The notes: generated from the letters alone by a model not told the origin. Shown: positions 9,616 to 19,621, counted from the stretch's first letter. The stretch: 64,000 nucleotides of DNA from Dyella thiooxydans (GCF_001641285.1 NZ_CP014841.1:1922001-1986000); one strand, 5' to 3'. A program made the numbers and translations.

Positions 9616-10593
9616 TCAGGGACGGCGGGCCAGCTCCGGGTTCTCCTTGGTGACCGGCATCAGGTCCTTCTTCGACACGCCCAGCCACAGCAGGATCGGG
9701 CTGGCGACGAAGATCGAGGACAGCGTGCCGACCACGATGCCGATCAGCATCGTCACCGCGAAACCCTCCACCGCCGGGCCGCCGATGAAGTACAGCGCGG
9801 CCATGGTGATGCCAGTGAAAAGCGAAGTGATGATGGTTCGCGACAACGTGGTGTTGATCGAGCGGTTGAGGATCTCCTCCGGCTCGGCCTTGCGCGCGGA
9901 GCGGAACAGCTCGCGGATACGGTCGAACACCACCACCTTGTCGTTGATCGAGTAGCCGATCACCGCCAGCACCGAGGCCAGCACCGTCAGGTCGAACTCG
10001 CGCTGCACCAGGGCGATCACGCCCAGGGTGACCAGCACGTCATGCACCTCGGTGACCAGCGCGGCGATCGCGAAGCGCCGCTCGAATCGCATCCACAGGT
10101 ACAGGCCGATACCGATGATCACGAAGATCGCCGCCACCGAACCGTCGCTCTTCACCTCGTCGCCCACGGCGGAGGTGACGAAGCTGTGGCTGGTCATGGT
10201 CACGCCGGGTGTCTCGGCCTTCAGCGCAGCGAGCACGTCGTTGGCCACCTTGTCGGCGGCGGCGGAGCTGGTCGCGCCGGTCTTGTCCGCGGCGGCGTCG
10301 GCGGTGTCCTCCTTGGCCTGCAGGCGGATCGACATCTGCCGCGAACCACCCAGGCTCTGCACCAGCGGGCTCTCGAAGCCGTGCTTCTGCAGCGCCGCGC
10401 GCACCTGGCCTACGTCGGTCGGCTGCGGATAGCTCACTTCCACCGAGATACCGCCGGTGAAGTCCAGCGCGTAGTTCAGGCCCTTGGTGAAGATCAGCCC
10501 GACCGACGCGATCATCAGCAGCACGGCCAGACCGATCGTGTACTTGCGGATGCCGAGGAAGTTGACGTTGGCGTTGTGATTGAAGATTTCCAT
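9616..10593 (-). CDS. secF: Protein translocase subunit SecF
   Basis: A 325-residue inner-membrane component of SecDF, which uses the proton gradient to help pull proteins through SecYEG. The first membrane helix (about 18-36) is followed by LDFTGGISVEVSY, the signature of the family, a periplasmic domain with a short Ala/Thr-rich insertion (about 90-115), and five further helices with VTEVHDVLVTLG, YSINDKVVVFDRIRE and LNRSINTTLSRTI motifs. ATG at 10593 is preferred over an upstream TTG because AAGGAA lies 6 bases before it. A 139-base gap with two hairpins separates it from secD. Confidence 0.96.
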   Translation of the reverse strand: MEIFNHNANVNFLGIRKYTIGLAVLLMIASVGLIFTKGLNYALDFTGGISVEVSYPQPTDVGQVRAALQKHGFESPLVQSLGGSRQMSIRLQAKEDTADAAADKTGATSSAAADKVANDVLAALKAETPGVTMTSHSFVTSAVGDEVKSDGSVAAIFVIIGIGLYLWMRFERRFAIAALVTEVHDVLVTLGVIALVQREFDLTVLASVLAVIGYSINDKVVVFDRIRELFRSARKAEPEEILNRSINTTLSRTIITSLFTGITMAALYFIGGPAVEGFAVTMLIGIVVGTLSSIFVASPILLWLGVSKKDLMPVTKENPELARRP

Positions 10594-10615
10594 GAACCAT
10601 TCCTTCAAGGGATCC

Positions 10616-10722
10616 CGGCCATGGATGGCCGGTCGCGCCGCGGACCCGTCCGCTGCGCGGAGCCCGGTACGGACAGGTGCCGGACCGGACGAGTCGCCGG
10701 CCGCCCGGGACGGGCGGCCGGC
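10616..10722. repeat. Two perfect GC hairpins in the secD-secF gap
   Basis: The 139-base spacer holds CCGGCCAT-GG-ATGGCCGG (10616-10633) and a perfect 12-bp stem with 3-base loop (10696-10722). No T-run follows either. They may reduce secF expression relative to secD or protect the secD mRNA end; this is inference. Confidence 0.5.
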
Positions 10723-10732
10723 GGCACAACAA

Positions 10733-12628
10733 CTACACCGACAGCGTCTTGAGCTTGCGGTTGCCGTGGATCAGCGCGGTGATGGCATGGGTCACCGTGA
10801 CCGAGGTGAACATCGAGGTCAGGATGCCGATCAGCAGCGTGACGCCGAAGCCGCGGATCGGACCCGAGCCCATCGTGGTCAGTGCCAGCGCGGCGATCAG
10901 GTGGGTGACGTTGGCATCGAGAATCGTTGCCCAGGCCTTCTCGTAGCCAGCGCGGATCGAGGCGTGCGGCGTCGAGCCGTTGCGCAGCTCTTCGCGTATG
11001 CGCTCGCAGATCAGCACGTTGGCGTCGATTGCCATGCCGAGGGTCAGCACGATACCGGCGATGCCCGGCATGGTCAGGGTCACGCCGATAAGCGACATCA
11101 CCGCGACCAGGATCACCAGGTTGAAGAACAGCGCGATGTCCGCCACCAGGCCGAACAGCTTGTAGTAGATCGCCGCGGCCAGCAGCACCAGCGCCAGGCC
11201 CAGCATCACCGCCTTGAAGCCCTTGTTGATGTTGTCCTGGCCCAGACTCGGGCTCAGTGCCGACTCCGACACGATGTCCACCGGCGCGGCCAGCGAGCCG
11301 CCCTTGAGCAGCAGCGCCAGCTCGGAGGCTTCCTTCGGGCTGCCCAGGCCGGTGGTCTGGAAGTTCTTGCCGAACACGCCGTCGATGCGCGCGTCGCTGA
11401 TCACTTCCTCGGTAACGCGCGGCGTACGCACTTCCTTGCCGTCGACGGTCTTGGTGTCGTACGTGGTCTCCACGTAGACCACCGCCATCGGCTTGCCGAC
11501 GTTGTTGGTGGTGAAGTCCAGCATCCGCTTGGCGCCGGCCGCGGTCAGCGTGACATTCACCGTCGGCGTGCCGCTCTGCGGGTCGGTGCCGGAGGTGGCA
11601 TTGGCCAGCTGGTCGCCGCTGACGATGAGCTGCTTGGCCACCAGCACCGGCTGGTGCGTACCGCGCATGTAGTACAGGCGCGCATTCGGCGGCACGTTGC
11701 CGGTCTTCGCGGCATCCACGGCCTGCGGATCCCCCGGATAACCGATGCCGGGGTGGTATTCCAGCGTGGCCACCGCGCCGATCACCTTCTTCGCCTCGGC
11801 CGGGTTCTGCATGCCGGCCAGCTCGACCACGATCTGGTTCTCGCCCTGCTGCTGGATCACCGGCTCGGACACACCCAGCGCGTTGACGCGGTTGCGCAAC
11901 GTGCTGACGTTCTGCTTGATCGCCCCCAGCGCGATCTCCTGCAGCTTCTGCGGCTTGACCGCGGCGTTGAGCATGAAGCGGTCGCCACTGCTGTCGCCGT
12001 TGTTGACGTTGAGGTCGGGATACTCGCTGGCGATGTCGCTGGCCGCCGCGTTGCGGTCGGCATCCGAGCGCAGCGCGATGTTGATGCCGTTGCCGCGCCC
12101 CTTGGCGCGCGTCACCGACTCGTAGCGGATGTTCTTCTGCCGCAGCAGACTGCGGATGTCATCCGCGTAGCGCTCCTCCTGCTGGTCGATCACGCTGTTC
12201 TGGTCGACCGCCATCAGGAAGTGCACGCCACCCTGCAGATCCAGGCCCAGCGGCATCGACTTGGCGTGGATCGCGCGCAGCCAGGCCGGCACGGTCGGCG
12301 CCAGGTTCAGCGCGACGGTGTAGTTGTTGTTGTCGCCGAGCGCGGCCTTGATCACGTCGGAGGCCTTGGCCTGCACGTCCGCGTTCGAGAAGTTGGCCAC
12401 CAGGTGATCGCCGTCGATCGCCAGTCCGGTGTAGGCGATCTTCTGCGCGGCCAGGGCGTCGGCCACCTTCTGCTGCACGCTGGCATCCAGCGGCGCGCCG
12501 TGGTTCGCCTGCACCTGCACCGCCGGCACCGGCGGGAAGGCGTTGGGCAGCGCGTAGATGATGCCGAACACCAAAGCCAGCGCGACCAGCGCGTATTTCC
12601 AGCGGGGGAAATCACTCATGCCTTGCAT
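10733..12628 (-). CDS. secD: Protein translocase subunit SecD
   Basis: About 631 residues. SecD works with SecF and YajC at the Sec translocon. An N-terminal helix (KYALVALALVFGIIYALPN, about 11-30) precedes a large periplasmic domain, and five more helices fill the last 200 residues. Family motifs are LGLDLQGGVHFLMAVD near 110, LRNRVNALGVSEP near 235, and the C-terminal GMAIDANVLICERIREEL and TTMGSGPIRGFGVTLLIG. Two in-frame ATGs exist: the first (12628) has AGGTGG nine bases upstream; the second (12619) fits family N-termini (MSDFPRWKY). It follows yajC in the same direction. Confidence 0.96.
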   Translation of the reverse strand: MQGMSDFPRWKYALVALALVFGIIYALPNAFPPVPAVQVQANHGAPLDASVQQKVADALAAQKIAYTGLAIDGDHLVANFSNADVQAKASDVIKAALGDNNNYTVALNLAPTVPAWLRAIHAKSMPLGLDLQGGVHFLMAVDQNSVIDQQEERYADDIRSLLRQKNIRYESVTRAKGRGNGINIALRSDADRNAAASDIASEYPDLNVNNGDSSGDRFMLNAAVKPQKLQEIALGAIKQNVSTLRNRVNALGVSEPVIQQQGENQIVVELAGMQNPAEAKKVIGAVATLEYHPGIGYPGDPQAVDAAKTGNVPPNARLYYMRGTHQPVLVAKQLIVSGDQLANATSGTDPQSGTPTVNVTLTAAGAKRMLDFTTNNVGKPMAVVYVETTYDTKTVDGKEVRTPRVTEEVISDARIDGVFGKNFQTTGLGSPKEASELALLLKGGSLAAPVDIVSESALSPSLGQDNINKGFKAVMLGLALVLLAAAIYYKLFGLVADIALFFNLVILVAVMSLIGVTLTMPGIAGIVLTLGMAIDANVLICERIREELRNGSTPHASIRAGYEKAWATILDANVTHLIAALALTTMGSGPIRGFGVTLLIGILTSMFTSVTVTHAITALIHGNRKLKTLSV

Positions 12629-12671
12629 CCATCAAAGCCACCTGCGGCGGCGGCGGTAACGTAGAAACGGA

Positions 12672-12698
12672 CGCGGCGCGCCCCAGGGGCGCGCCGCG
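12672..12698 (-). repeat. GC hairpin between yajC and secD
   Basis: An inverted repeat with 13-bp arms around one central base (12672-12684, 12686-12698) lies just after yajC. Only GTTTC follows it on the minus strand, so complete termination is unlikely and secD probably remains in the operon. Confidence 0.4.
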
Positions 12699-12705
12699 CT
12701 TGTCG

Positions 12706-13041
12706 TCAGGAGGCCTTCAGCGAGCCCTTGGGCAGCACCTGGGAGATCGAGCCCTTCTGCACGCGCACCTTGACGTTGGGCGCGATCTCGACGGTGAGGA
12801 AGGCCTCGCCCACCTCTTCCACCCGGCCGGCGATGCCGCCGTTGGTGACCACTTCGTCGCCCTTGGCCAGCGCCGAGACCATCTGGCGGTGCTCCTTCTG
12901 GCGCTTCATCTGCGGGCGGATCATCAGGAAGTACATCACGCCGAACAGGACGATCAGCGGCAGGAAGGTCAGCAGCGGGTTCGCGGCCTGGCCGGCGGCC
13001 GGTGCGGCCTGGGCGATCACGGAGGTCATGGCAAAACTCAT
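12706..13041 (-). CDS. yajC: Sec translocon accessory protein YajC
   Basis: A 111-residue single-pass membrane protein. The hydrophobic helix spans about residues 22-40 (LLTFLPLIVLFGVMYFLMIRP), followed by the conserved RPQMKRQKEHRQMVSALAKGDEVVTNGGIAG and a small cytoplasmic beta domain. YajC associates with SecDF and SecYEG. ATG at 13041 is used; a second ATG four codons later is possible. It lies between tgt (180 bases upstream) and secD, the standard gammaproteobacterial order. Confidence 0.95.
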   Translation of the reverse strand: MSFAMTSVIAQAAPAAGQAANPLLTFLPLIVLFGVMYFLMIRPQMKRQKEHRQMVSALAKGDEVVTNGGIAGRVEEVGEAFLTVEIAPNVKVRVQKGSISQVLPKGSLKAS

Positions 13042-13220
13042 CTGTTTGTCCCGTAAGTGACGGCGCCAGCTGCTGTTTCCGCTGAACGCCCGATAAAAGA
13101 TCCCGGATTATGCCATGCCCCCCGGGGGGCTGCACCGGAACCGGCCGACAGCCCCTCGCCGCCGGCATGCCGCTCCATGGAGCGCCAGCGGCACCGTTTG
13201 GTTCCCCGCCGGCGCGCCGG

Positions 13221-14402
<1,182 letters not shown>

Positions 14403-14440
14403 CTATACTTGTCGGCCCACACGGCAAGCACAGGCGTCAC

Positions 14441-15307
14441 ATGCGCGAGGAACACGTCCGGGAACTGGTCGACCTGCTCGAACTGGAACGGCTCGAAGAC
14501 AATCTGTTCCGCGGCCAGAGCCGGGACATCGGCACCCGCTTCGTGTTCGGCGGCCAGGTGCTGGGCCAGGCGCTGTCCGCCGCCCAGCGCACGGTGGATC
14601 CGCGTCGCGAGGCGCACTCGCTGCATGCCTATTTCCTGCGCGCCGGCGACATCGAGGCGCCGATCGTCTACAGCGTCGAGCGCACCCGCGACGGCGGCAC
14701 GTTCTCCTCGCGCCGGGTGGTGGCGATCCAGCACGGCCAGCCGATCCTGAACGGCTCGATCTCGTTCCAGGAGCCGGAAAAGGGCTTCGAGCACCAGACG
14801 TCGATGCCCGAGGTGCCGTCCCCCGAGGACGTGGAGCCGATGCGTCATCTGTCGCCGGAGGAACTGGCCAAGCTGCCGGTGAAGCTGCAGCGCTGGCTGG
14901 GCATCGACGGCCCGTTCGAGTTCCGCCAGGTGTGGCCGCGCGACGACCTGCACCCTGTCAAGCGCCCGCCGATCCAGCACATCTGGTTCCGCCTGACCGC
15001 GCCGATCAGCGACGCGGCGATCCTGCATCGCGCCCTGCTCGCCTACGCCTCGGATTTCCACCTGATCGGCACGGCCACCCTGCCGCACGGCATCTCCTAC
15101 ATGACCCACAACGTGCAGATGGCCAGCCTCGACCATGCTCTGTGGTTCCACCGCCCGTTCCGTGTGGACGAGTGGCTGCTGTACTCGTTCGACAGCCCCA
15201 CGGCGCAGGGCGCGCGCGGACTGGCCCGCGGCCAGATCTTCAGCCGCGACGGCCGCCTTATCGCCTCCACCGCGCAGGAAGGCCTGATCCGCCTGCGCGA
15301 AGGCTGA
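14441..15307 (+). CDS. tesB: Acyl-CoA thioesterase II
   Basis: A 288-residue double hot-dog thioesterase, the usual TesB length. It hydrolyses medium/long-chain acyl-CoA. The N-terminal hot-dog holds FGGQVLGQALSAAQRTV and HSLHAYFLRAGD. The C-terminal half holds the catalytic Asp in LLAYASDFHLIGT, the Ser/Thr position in MASLDHALWFHRPF and the Gln in GLARGQIFSRDGRL. ATG at 14441 is chosen because family members begin just before LVDLLELERLEDNLFRG. A TATACT -10-like box lies at 14404-14409 but the -35 is weak. A small membrane-protein gene follows 13 bases downstream. Confidence 0.94.
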   Translation: MREEHVRELVDLLELERLEDNLFRGQSRDIGTRFVFGGQVLGQALSAAQRTVDPRREAHSLHAYFLRAGDIEAPIVYSVERTRDGGTFSSRRVVAIQHGQPILNGSISFQEPEKGFEHQTSMPEVPSPEDVEPMRHLSPEELAKLPVKLQRWLGIDGPFEFRQVWPRDDLHPVKRPPIQHIWFRLTAPISDAAILHRALLAYASDFHLIGTATLPHGISYMTHNVQMASLDHALWFHRPFRVDEWLLYSFDSPTAQGARGLARGQIFSRDGRLIASTAQEGLIRLREG

Positions 15308-15320
15308 GCGGGACATCACC

Positions 15321-15713
15321 ATGCGCCAGCTCTTCACCTCGCCCCACCAGGCCAACATCGACCGCCTCGTCGCCCTGCTCAGGGAACAGGGCATCGAATG
15401 CTCGGTACAGAACGTCTCGCGCTGGAACAAGCGCGCCCACCAGCGCTTCAGCTACCAGCAGCAGCGCGAGGGCCGCGAACAGTGGCCACAGGTGTGGGTG
15501 ACCCATGCCGACGACTACACCCGTGCGCGCGAACTGCTGAAGGAGATCGGCCTGGAGCCGGTGATCCGCCATGGCGACGTGCTGGCCGAGGCGCGCAACC
15601 CCTCGCCGGTGGCCCAGCGCCGCGACACGGTGACCCGGGTGCGCCGGATCGTGCTGCTGGCGGTAGCCGGCGCCTTCCTGCTGGTGATGCTGCGTTACAT
15701 GGGGCTGATCTGA
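15321..15713 (+). CDS. DUF2007-like small membrane protein
   Basis: A 130-residue protein of unproven function. The N-terminal ~75 residues look like the DUF2007 (putative signal-transducing) fold: MRQLFTSPHQANIDRLVALL, then HADDYTRARELLKEIGLEP. A basic stretch leads into one C-terminal transmembrane helix (about 108-127, VLLAVAGAFLLVMLRYMGL). Xanthomonas relatives have been labelled pathogenicity-like without mechanism. It probably shares tesB's transcript. The family assignment is from pattern only. Confidence 0.65.
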   Translation: MRQLFTSPHQANIDRLVALLREQGIECSVQNVSRWNKRAHQRFSYQQQREGREQWPQVWVTHADDYTRARELLKEIGLEPVIRHGDVLAEARNPSPVAQRRDTVTRVRRIVLLAVAGAFLLVMLRYMGLI

Positions 15714-15823
15714 GGCCGATGCCGGCCGCCTGACGGCCCCCCGGCGCCTAGCCGGGGCGTCCCGGCCGAACCCGCCGCCCGGGCGGTTGATCCGCATGCC
15801 GCGACGCGGCATAGAATCGAGCC

Positions 15824-16543
15824 ATGCGCTCCGAACGCGTCCGCCTGTTCCAGACCCTGCCCCATGCCTGCGGCTATTTCGCCGAGCGCACGGCGCAGAA
15901 CCTGGTCATCGACCCGGCTGCCCCGCAGCTGGACCAGCTGTATGGGCCGGCGCTGGAGCGCGGCTTCCGCCGGGCGGGCGGGCATCTCTACTACCCCAGT
16001 TGCCCGCAGTGCCAGGCCTGCACGCCCTGCCGCATCGACGTCGAGGGCTTCCGGCCGGACCGCGCGCAGAAGCGCTGCCTGCGCCGCAACGCGGATCTGG
16101 CCATCACCGAATCGATCCCGGGCTACAACGCCGAGCGCCACGCCCTGTACGAGCGCTACCTGCGCACCCGTCACGCCGGCGGCGGCATGGACGAGGCCGA
16201 GGCCAGCGACTTCCGCCGCTTCCTCACCGCGCCGTGGAGCCCGACCCTGTTCCTGGAGTTTCGCCAAGGCGCGCGGCTGCTCGGCGTGGCGGTGACCGAC
16301 GTCTGCCTGACCGGCATCTCGGCCGTCTATACGTTTTTCGATCCCGAGGAGACCGCGCGCAGCCTGGGTACCTTCGCCATCCTGCAACAGGTGGACTTGG
16401 CGCGCCGGCGCGGCATCCCCTGGCTGTACCTGGGCTTCTGGATCGAAGGCCATCCGAAGATGGACTACAAGCGGCGATTCCGCCCGCTGCAGATCCGCGG
16501 GCCGGACGGCTGGAAGCCGATGGCCGAAGGCAGCGCGTCGTAG
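15824..16543 (+). CDS. bpt: Aspartate/glutamate leucyltransferase (N-end rule)
   Basis: A 239-residue aminoacyl-tRNA-protein transferase of the Bpt/Ate type. It adds Leu from Leu-tRNA to proteins with N-terminal Asp or Glu, marking them for ClpAP. The N-terminal Cys-rich signature is clear: ACGYFAERTAQNLV, then YYPSCPQCQACTPCRIDV (about 62-80). The C-terminal GNAT-like half has FDPEETARSLGTFAILQQ and GFWIEGHPKMDYKRRFRP. The final codon is followed by a TAG that is part of a REP element starting at 16540. A second, degraded copy of the 3' end lies beyond the REP. Confidence 0.92.
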   Translation: MRSERVRLFQTLPHACGYFAERTAQNLVIDPAAPQLDQLYGPALERGFRRAGGHLYYPSCPQCQACTPCRIDVEGFRPDRAQKRCLRRNADLAITESIPGYNAERHALYERYLRTRHAGGGMDEAEASDFRRFLTAPWSPTLFLEFRQGARLLGVAVTDVCLTGISAVYTFFDPEETARSLGTFAILQQVDLARRRGIPWLYLGFWIEGHPKMDYKRRFRPLQIRGPDGWKPMAEGSAS

Positions 16544-16609
16544 GAGCTCACCCTGTGAGCGACCGTCGTATCGACGCGGCATGCGGTCGCGCACGGGGTG
16601 CGCTCCTAC
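16540..16609. repeat. REP pair (GTAGGAGC type) at the bpt stop
   Basis: Two inverted 26-base arms (16540-16565 and 16584-16609) start with GTAGGAGC and match at 23 of 26 positions. Each arm has its own internal hairpin: GCTCAC-CCT-GTGAGC in the left, GCGCAC-GGG-GTGCGC in the right. This is the layout of a REP doublet. The TAG of the left GTAG is the stop codon of bpt. Confidence 0.85.
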
Positions 16610-16627
16610 AGAAGGTGCGCGGTTTCG

Positions 16628-16700
16628 ATCGTCTATGCGCCGGAGCATCACAAGTGCCGCTTCCGTCCGTTGCAGATCCGCGGCTCGGACAGGTACGAGG
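16628..16700 (+). pseudogene. Remnant second copy of the bpt 3' end
   Basis: Just past the REP doublet an open stretch reads IVYAPEHHKCRFRPLQIRGS. Its HHKCRFRPLQIRGSD part parallels DYKRRFRPLQIRGPD at the end of the intact bpt (DNA 16646-16693 against about 16463-16510), with most differences at third positions. There is no start codon or upstream homology. It looks like a leftover of a duplicated or replaced gene end. The match is short, so chance or gene conversion cannot be excluded. Confidence 0.5.
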
Positions 16701-16736
16701 AGCCGAGCGAGACCGCGGCTATCGGCGCGCGGGGGG

Positions 16737-18230
16737 CTACGGATAGGGAAACAACTTGACCAGCGGCACCGAGATGCCATCGTCGCCCATCACGCGACAG
16801 TGCGTGCGGTCGAGCTGGCGCGGATCGTCCAGCCCGCAGCTGTGCGCGATGATGCCCACCTCGTGCATCACGTTGCGCGCATAGTTGGCCACCTTGTCAC
16901 GCTTGTCCATCACCACCAGCCCGCGCTGCAGCTTCGGGTTCTGCGTGGTGATGCCGGTCGGGCAGGTGTTGCGGTTGCACTGCAGCGACTGGATGCAACC
17001 CAGCGACAGCATGAAACCGCGCGCCGAATTGACGAAGTCCGCGCCCATTGCCAGCGCCCAGGCCACGTCGTAGGCGGTGATGCACTTGCCCGAGCAGATC
17101 ACCTTGATGCGCTCGCGCAGTCCACGCGCGATCAGCGTATTGACCAGTTCCGGCAACGCTTCGCGCAGCGGCAGGCCGACGCCTTCCATCAGGGTCTGCG
17201 GCGCCGCGCCGGTGCCGCCCTCGGCGCCGTCGACGATGATGAAATCCGGCGCGCTCTCGATGCCTCGACGATCGACCTCGTCGCACAGCTGCTCGATCCA
17301 CGCCATGCCGCCGAACACTGCCTTGAAACCGGTCGGCTTGCCGGTGAGCTCGCGGATGTGCGCGGTGGCGTCCATCAGCTCGGCGACGTTGCCAATGTCC
17401 AGGTGGCGATTCGGGCTCTGCGAATCGGTGCCGACCGGGATGCCGCGGATCGCGGCGATCTCCGGCGTCACCTTGGCCGCCGGCAGCAGGCCGCCCATGC
17501 CGGGCTTGGCACCCTGGCCGAGCTTGATCGAGACCATCTTCACCTGCTCGTGGGCGCACACCGCCCTGAGCTTGTCGTCGTCCAGCTTGCCGTCCGGCGT
17601 ACGCACGCCGTACTTGGCCGTGCCGATCTCGAAGACGATGTCGCAGCCGCCCTCCAGGTGGTACGGCGCCAGCCCACCCTCGCCGGTATCCATCCAGATG
17701 CCGGCCTGCGCCGCACCCTGCGACAGCGCACGCACCGCTGGCGCCGACAGCGCGCCGAAGCTCATCGCCGAGATGTTGAAGAAGGCCGCATGGTCATAGG
17801 GCTCGCGGGCGTAGGGACCGATCCGCAGCGGCTTCGGCTTGACGTGGCGATCGCCGAGCGCGGGAAACGGTGCGTTGACGAAGAACGGCTCGCCCTCGGC
17901 GTGCAGGTCGCGGGTGGAGCCGAACGCGTTGGTGTTCTCCGCGTTCTTCGCCGCGCGGTACACCCACACCCGCTCGGCGCGGTTGAACGGCAACTCCTCG
18001 CGGTCGCTGGAATACAGGTACTGACGGAAGAACTCGCCCAGGCGCAGGAAGCCGTAGCGGAAGTGTCCGATCACCGGGAAGTTGCGCAACACCGAATTGG
18101 ACGTCTGGTTGCGGTCGACAAACCAGGTCACCAGCACCACCAGCACCGCAGCCACCAGCAGCAGCAGGGTCAGCGCGGCGAACACCTCCACCACCACGAC
18201 CAGCCAATGTGCGAATCCAGACGTCTCCAT
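16737..18230 (-). CDS. Membrane-anchored FMN-binding glutamate synthase-like protein
   Basis: A 497-residue protein with one N-terminal transmembrane helix (about 9-38) and a glutamate-synthase FMN domain (about 140-470). Visible marks are the FMN/substrate barrel (MSFGALSAPAVRALSQGA, VSIKLGQGAKPGMGGLLP, IIVDGAEGGTGAAP) and a GltB-like Fe-S cluster motif CIQSLQCNRNTCPTGI. There is no glutamine amidotransferase domain, so it is not a complete GOGAT; the physiological substrate of this stand-alone family is unknown. It lies 45 bases downstream of purT in the same direction and may share its transcript. Confidence 0.85.
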   Translation of the reverse strand: METSGFAHWLVVVVEVFAALTLLLLVAAVLVVLVTWFVDRNQTSNSVLRNFPVIGHFRYGFLRLGEFFRQYLYSSDREELPFNRAERVWVYRAAKNAENTNAFGSTRDLHAEGEPFFVNAPFPALGDRHVKPKPLRIGPYAREPYDHAAFFNISAMSFGALSAPAVRALSQGAAQAGIWMDTGEGGLAPYHLEGGCDIVFEIGTAKYGVRTPDGKLDDDKLRAVCAHEQVKMVSIKLGQGAKPGMGGLLPAAKVTPEIAAIRGIPVGTDSQSPNRHLDIGNVAELMDATAHIRELTGKPTGFKAVFGGMAWIEQLCDEVDRRGIESAPDFIIVDGAEGGTGAAPQTLMEGVGLPLREALPELVNTLIARGLRERIKVICSGKCITAYDVAWALAMGADFVNSARGFMLSLGCIQSLQCNRNTCPTGITTQNPKLQRGLVVMDKRDKVANYARNVMHEVGIIAHSCGLDDPRQLDRTHCRVMGDDGISVPLVKLFPYP

Positions 18231-18275
18231 CCCTGCCTCCGTTGTCTTGCGTGGGTTTGCGCGGGGTGCGCGCGA

Positions 18276-19466
18276 TCAGTCCTGCGGCAGCTCCACCTTG
18301 AGTGCCGCGGCGGCGCGGATCGCCTTGGCCTTGGCCGCCTCGATGCTCTCGTCGCGGGCCAGCGTCACCGCCATGCGCCGGCGCCCCTTCACCGCCGGCT
18401 TGCCGAAGATGCGCAGCTGGGTGTCCGGCTCGGCCAGCGCCTCGGCCACGCCGAAGTACTGCGGCGCCACGCCCTCGCCTTCCACCAGCTTCGCGCAGGA
18501 GGCGGACGGACCGAGCTGGCGGATCACCGGCACCGGCAGGCCGAGGATGGCCCGTGCATGCAGCGCGAACTCGGACAGGTCCTGCGAGACCAGGGTGACC
18601 AGGCCGGTGTCGTGCGGCCGCGGACTCACCTCGGAGAAGATCACCGCGTCGCCCCTGACGAAGAATTCCACGCCGAACACGCCCCAGCCGCCCAGCGCTG
18701 CGGTAATCGCTTCGGCCTGCCGCTGCGCATCGGCCAGCGCGGCCTCGCTCATCGGCTGCGGCTGCCAGGACTCGCGGTAGTCGCCGTCTTCCTGGCGGTG
18801 GCCGATCGGCGCGCAGAAACTGGTGCCGTCGCGGTGGCGCACGGTCAGCAGGGTGATCTCGTAGTCGAAATCGACGAAGCCCTCGACAATCACCCGACCC
18901 TTGCCGGCGCGGCCGCCGGACTGCGCGTAGTCCCAGGCGGCCTGCAGCTGCGAGGCGTCGCGCACCACGCTCTGGCCCTTGCCGGACGAGCTCATCACCG
19001 GCTTGATCACGAACGGGAAGCCGAGCGCGTCGGCCGCGGCGCGGTACTGCGCCTCGTCGTCGCAGAAGCGGTAACGGGAGGTCGGCAGCTGCAGCTCTTC
19101 GGCAGCCAGCCGGCGGATACCTTCGCGGTCCATCGTCAGCCACGCCGCGCGTGCGGTCGGGATCACCTTCAGCCCGCCCTGCTCCAGTTCCACCAGGGTC
19201 GGTGTGTGGATCGCCTCGATCTCCGGCACCACCAGGTCCGGCTGCTCCTGCTCGATCACCGCACGCAGGGCCGCACCGTCGAGCATGTCGATCACGTGGC
19301 TGCGATGCGCCACCTGCATCGCCGGCGCATCGGCGTAGCGGTCCACCGCGATCACCTCCACCGCGAAGCGCTGCAGTTCGATCGCCACCTCCTTGCCCAA
19401 CTCGCCGGACCCGAGCAGGAGCACGCGCAGCGCGCGGCGGGAGAGAGGTGTACCGAACGGCTTCAT
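18276..19466 (-). CDS. purT: Formate-dependent GAR transformylase PurT
   Basis: A 396-residue ATP-grasp enzyme that makes N-formyl-GAR from GAR, formate and ATP in purine synthesis, an alternative to PurN. The N-terminal Rossmann-like region has [18 protein letters not shown], the ATP-grasp core has [16 protein letters not shown] and [17 protein letters not shown], and the metal-binding region has [24 protein letters not shown]. Length matches E. coli PurT (392). It is transcribed away from the SPFH gene, sharing the 183-base intergenic region that contains a GATATC palindrome pair. Confidence 0.96.
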   Translation of the reverse strand: MKPFGTPLSRRALRVLLLGSGELGKEVAIELQRFAVEVIAVDRYADAPAMQVAHRSHVIDMLDGAALRAVIEQEQPDLVVPEIEAIHTPTLVELEQGGLKVIPTARAAWLTMDREGIRRLAAEELQLPTSRYRFCDDEAQYRAAADALGFPFVIKPVMSSSGKGQSVVRDASQLQAAWDYAQSGGRAGKGRVIVEGFVDFDYEITLLTVRHRDGTSFCAPIGHRQEDGDYRESWQPQPMSEAALADAQRQAEAITAALGGWGVFGVEFFVRGDAVIFSEVSPRPHDTGLVTLVSQDLSEFALHARAILGLPVPVIRQLGPSASCAKLVEGEGVAPQYFGVAEALAEPDTQLRIFGKPAVKGRRRMAVTLARDESIEAAKAKAIRAAAALKVELPQD

Positions 19467-19601
19467 GGGCAGGGCTCTAGCTGGGGATAACGCTCCATTC
19501 TAGATGCCTGTCGCTTCCGCGACGGTATAGGCCTCCCGGGACAATGCCGGCACCCGCACCAGGCTGCGAGCGGAGATCTTTCCGGAGAGGCACTTGAAAT
19601 A

Positions 19602-19621
19602 GATATCTTTTTGATATCAAA
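19602..19621. promoter_or_regulatory. Twin GATATC palindromes upstream of the SPFH operon
   Basis: GATATC occurs at 19602-19607 and 19613-19618, exactly 11 bp apart, and the second is the centre of a perfect 12-bp palindrome TTTGATATCAAA (19610-19621). TTGAAA at 19594-19599 could be a -35. The AT-rich block stands out against the GC-rich surroundings and is a likely operator/promoter for the SPFH operon; the binding protein is unknown. Confidence 0.55.

Noticed and set aside
16546-16560. GCTCACCCTGTGAGC as a CRP-like site
   Set aside because: It is the internal hairpin of a REP arm with a 3-base centre, not the TGTGA-N6-TCACA layout.
16581-19490. Very long open frame on the plus strand antisense to purT and the FMN protein
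   Set aside because: It is a GC-skewed shadow frame with low-complexity His/Arg/Gln composition; the minus-strand genes carry clear family motifs.
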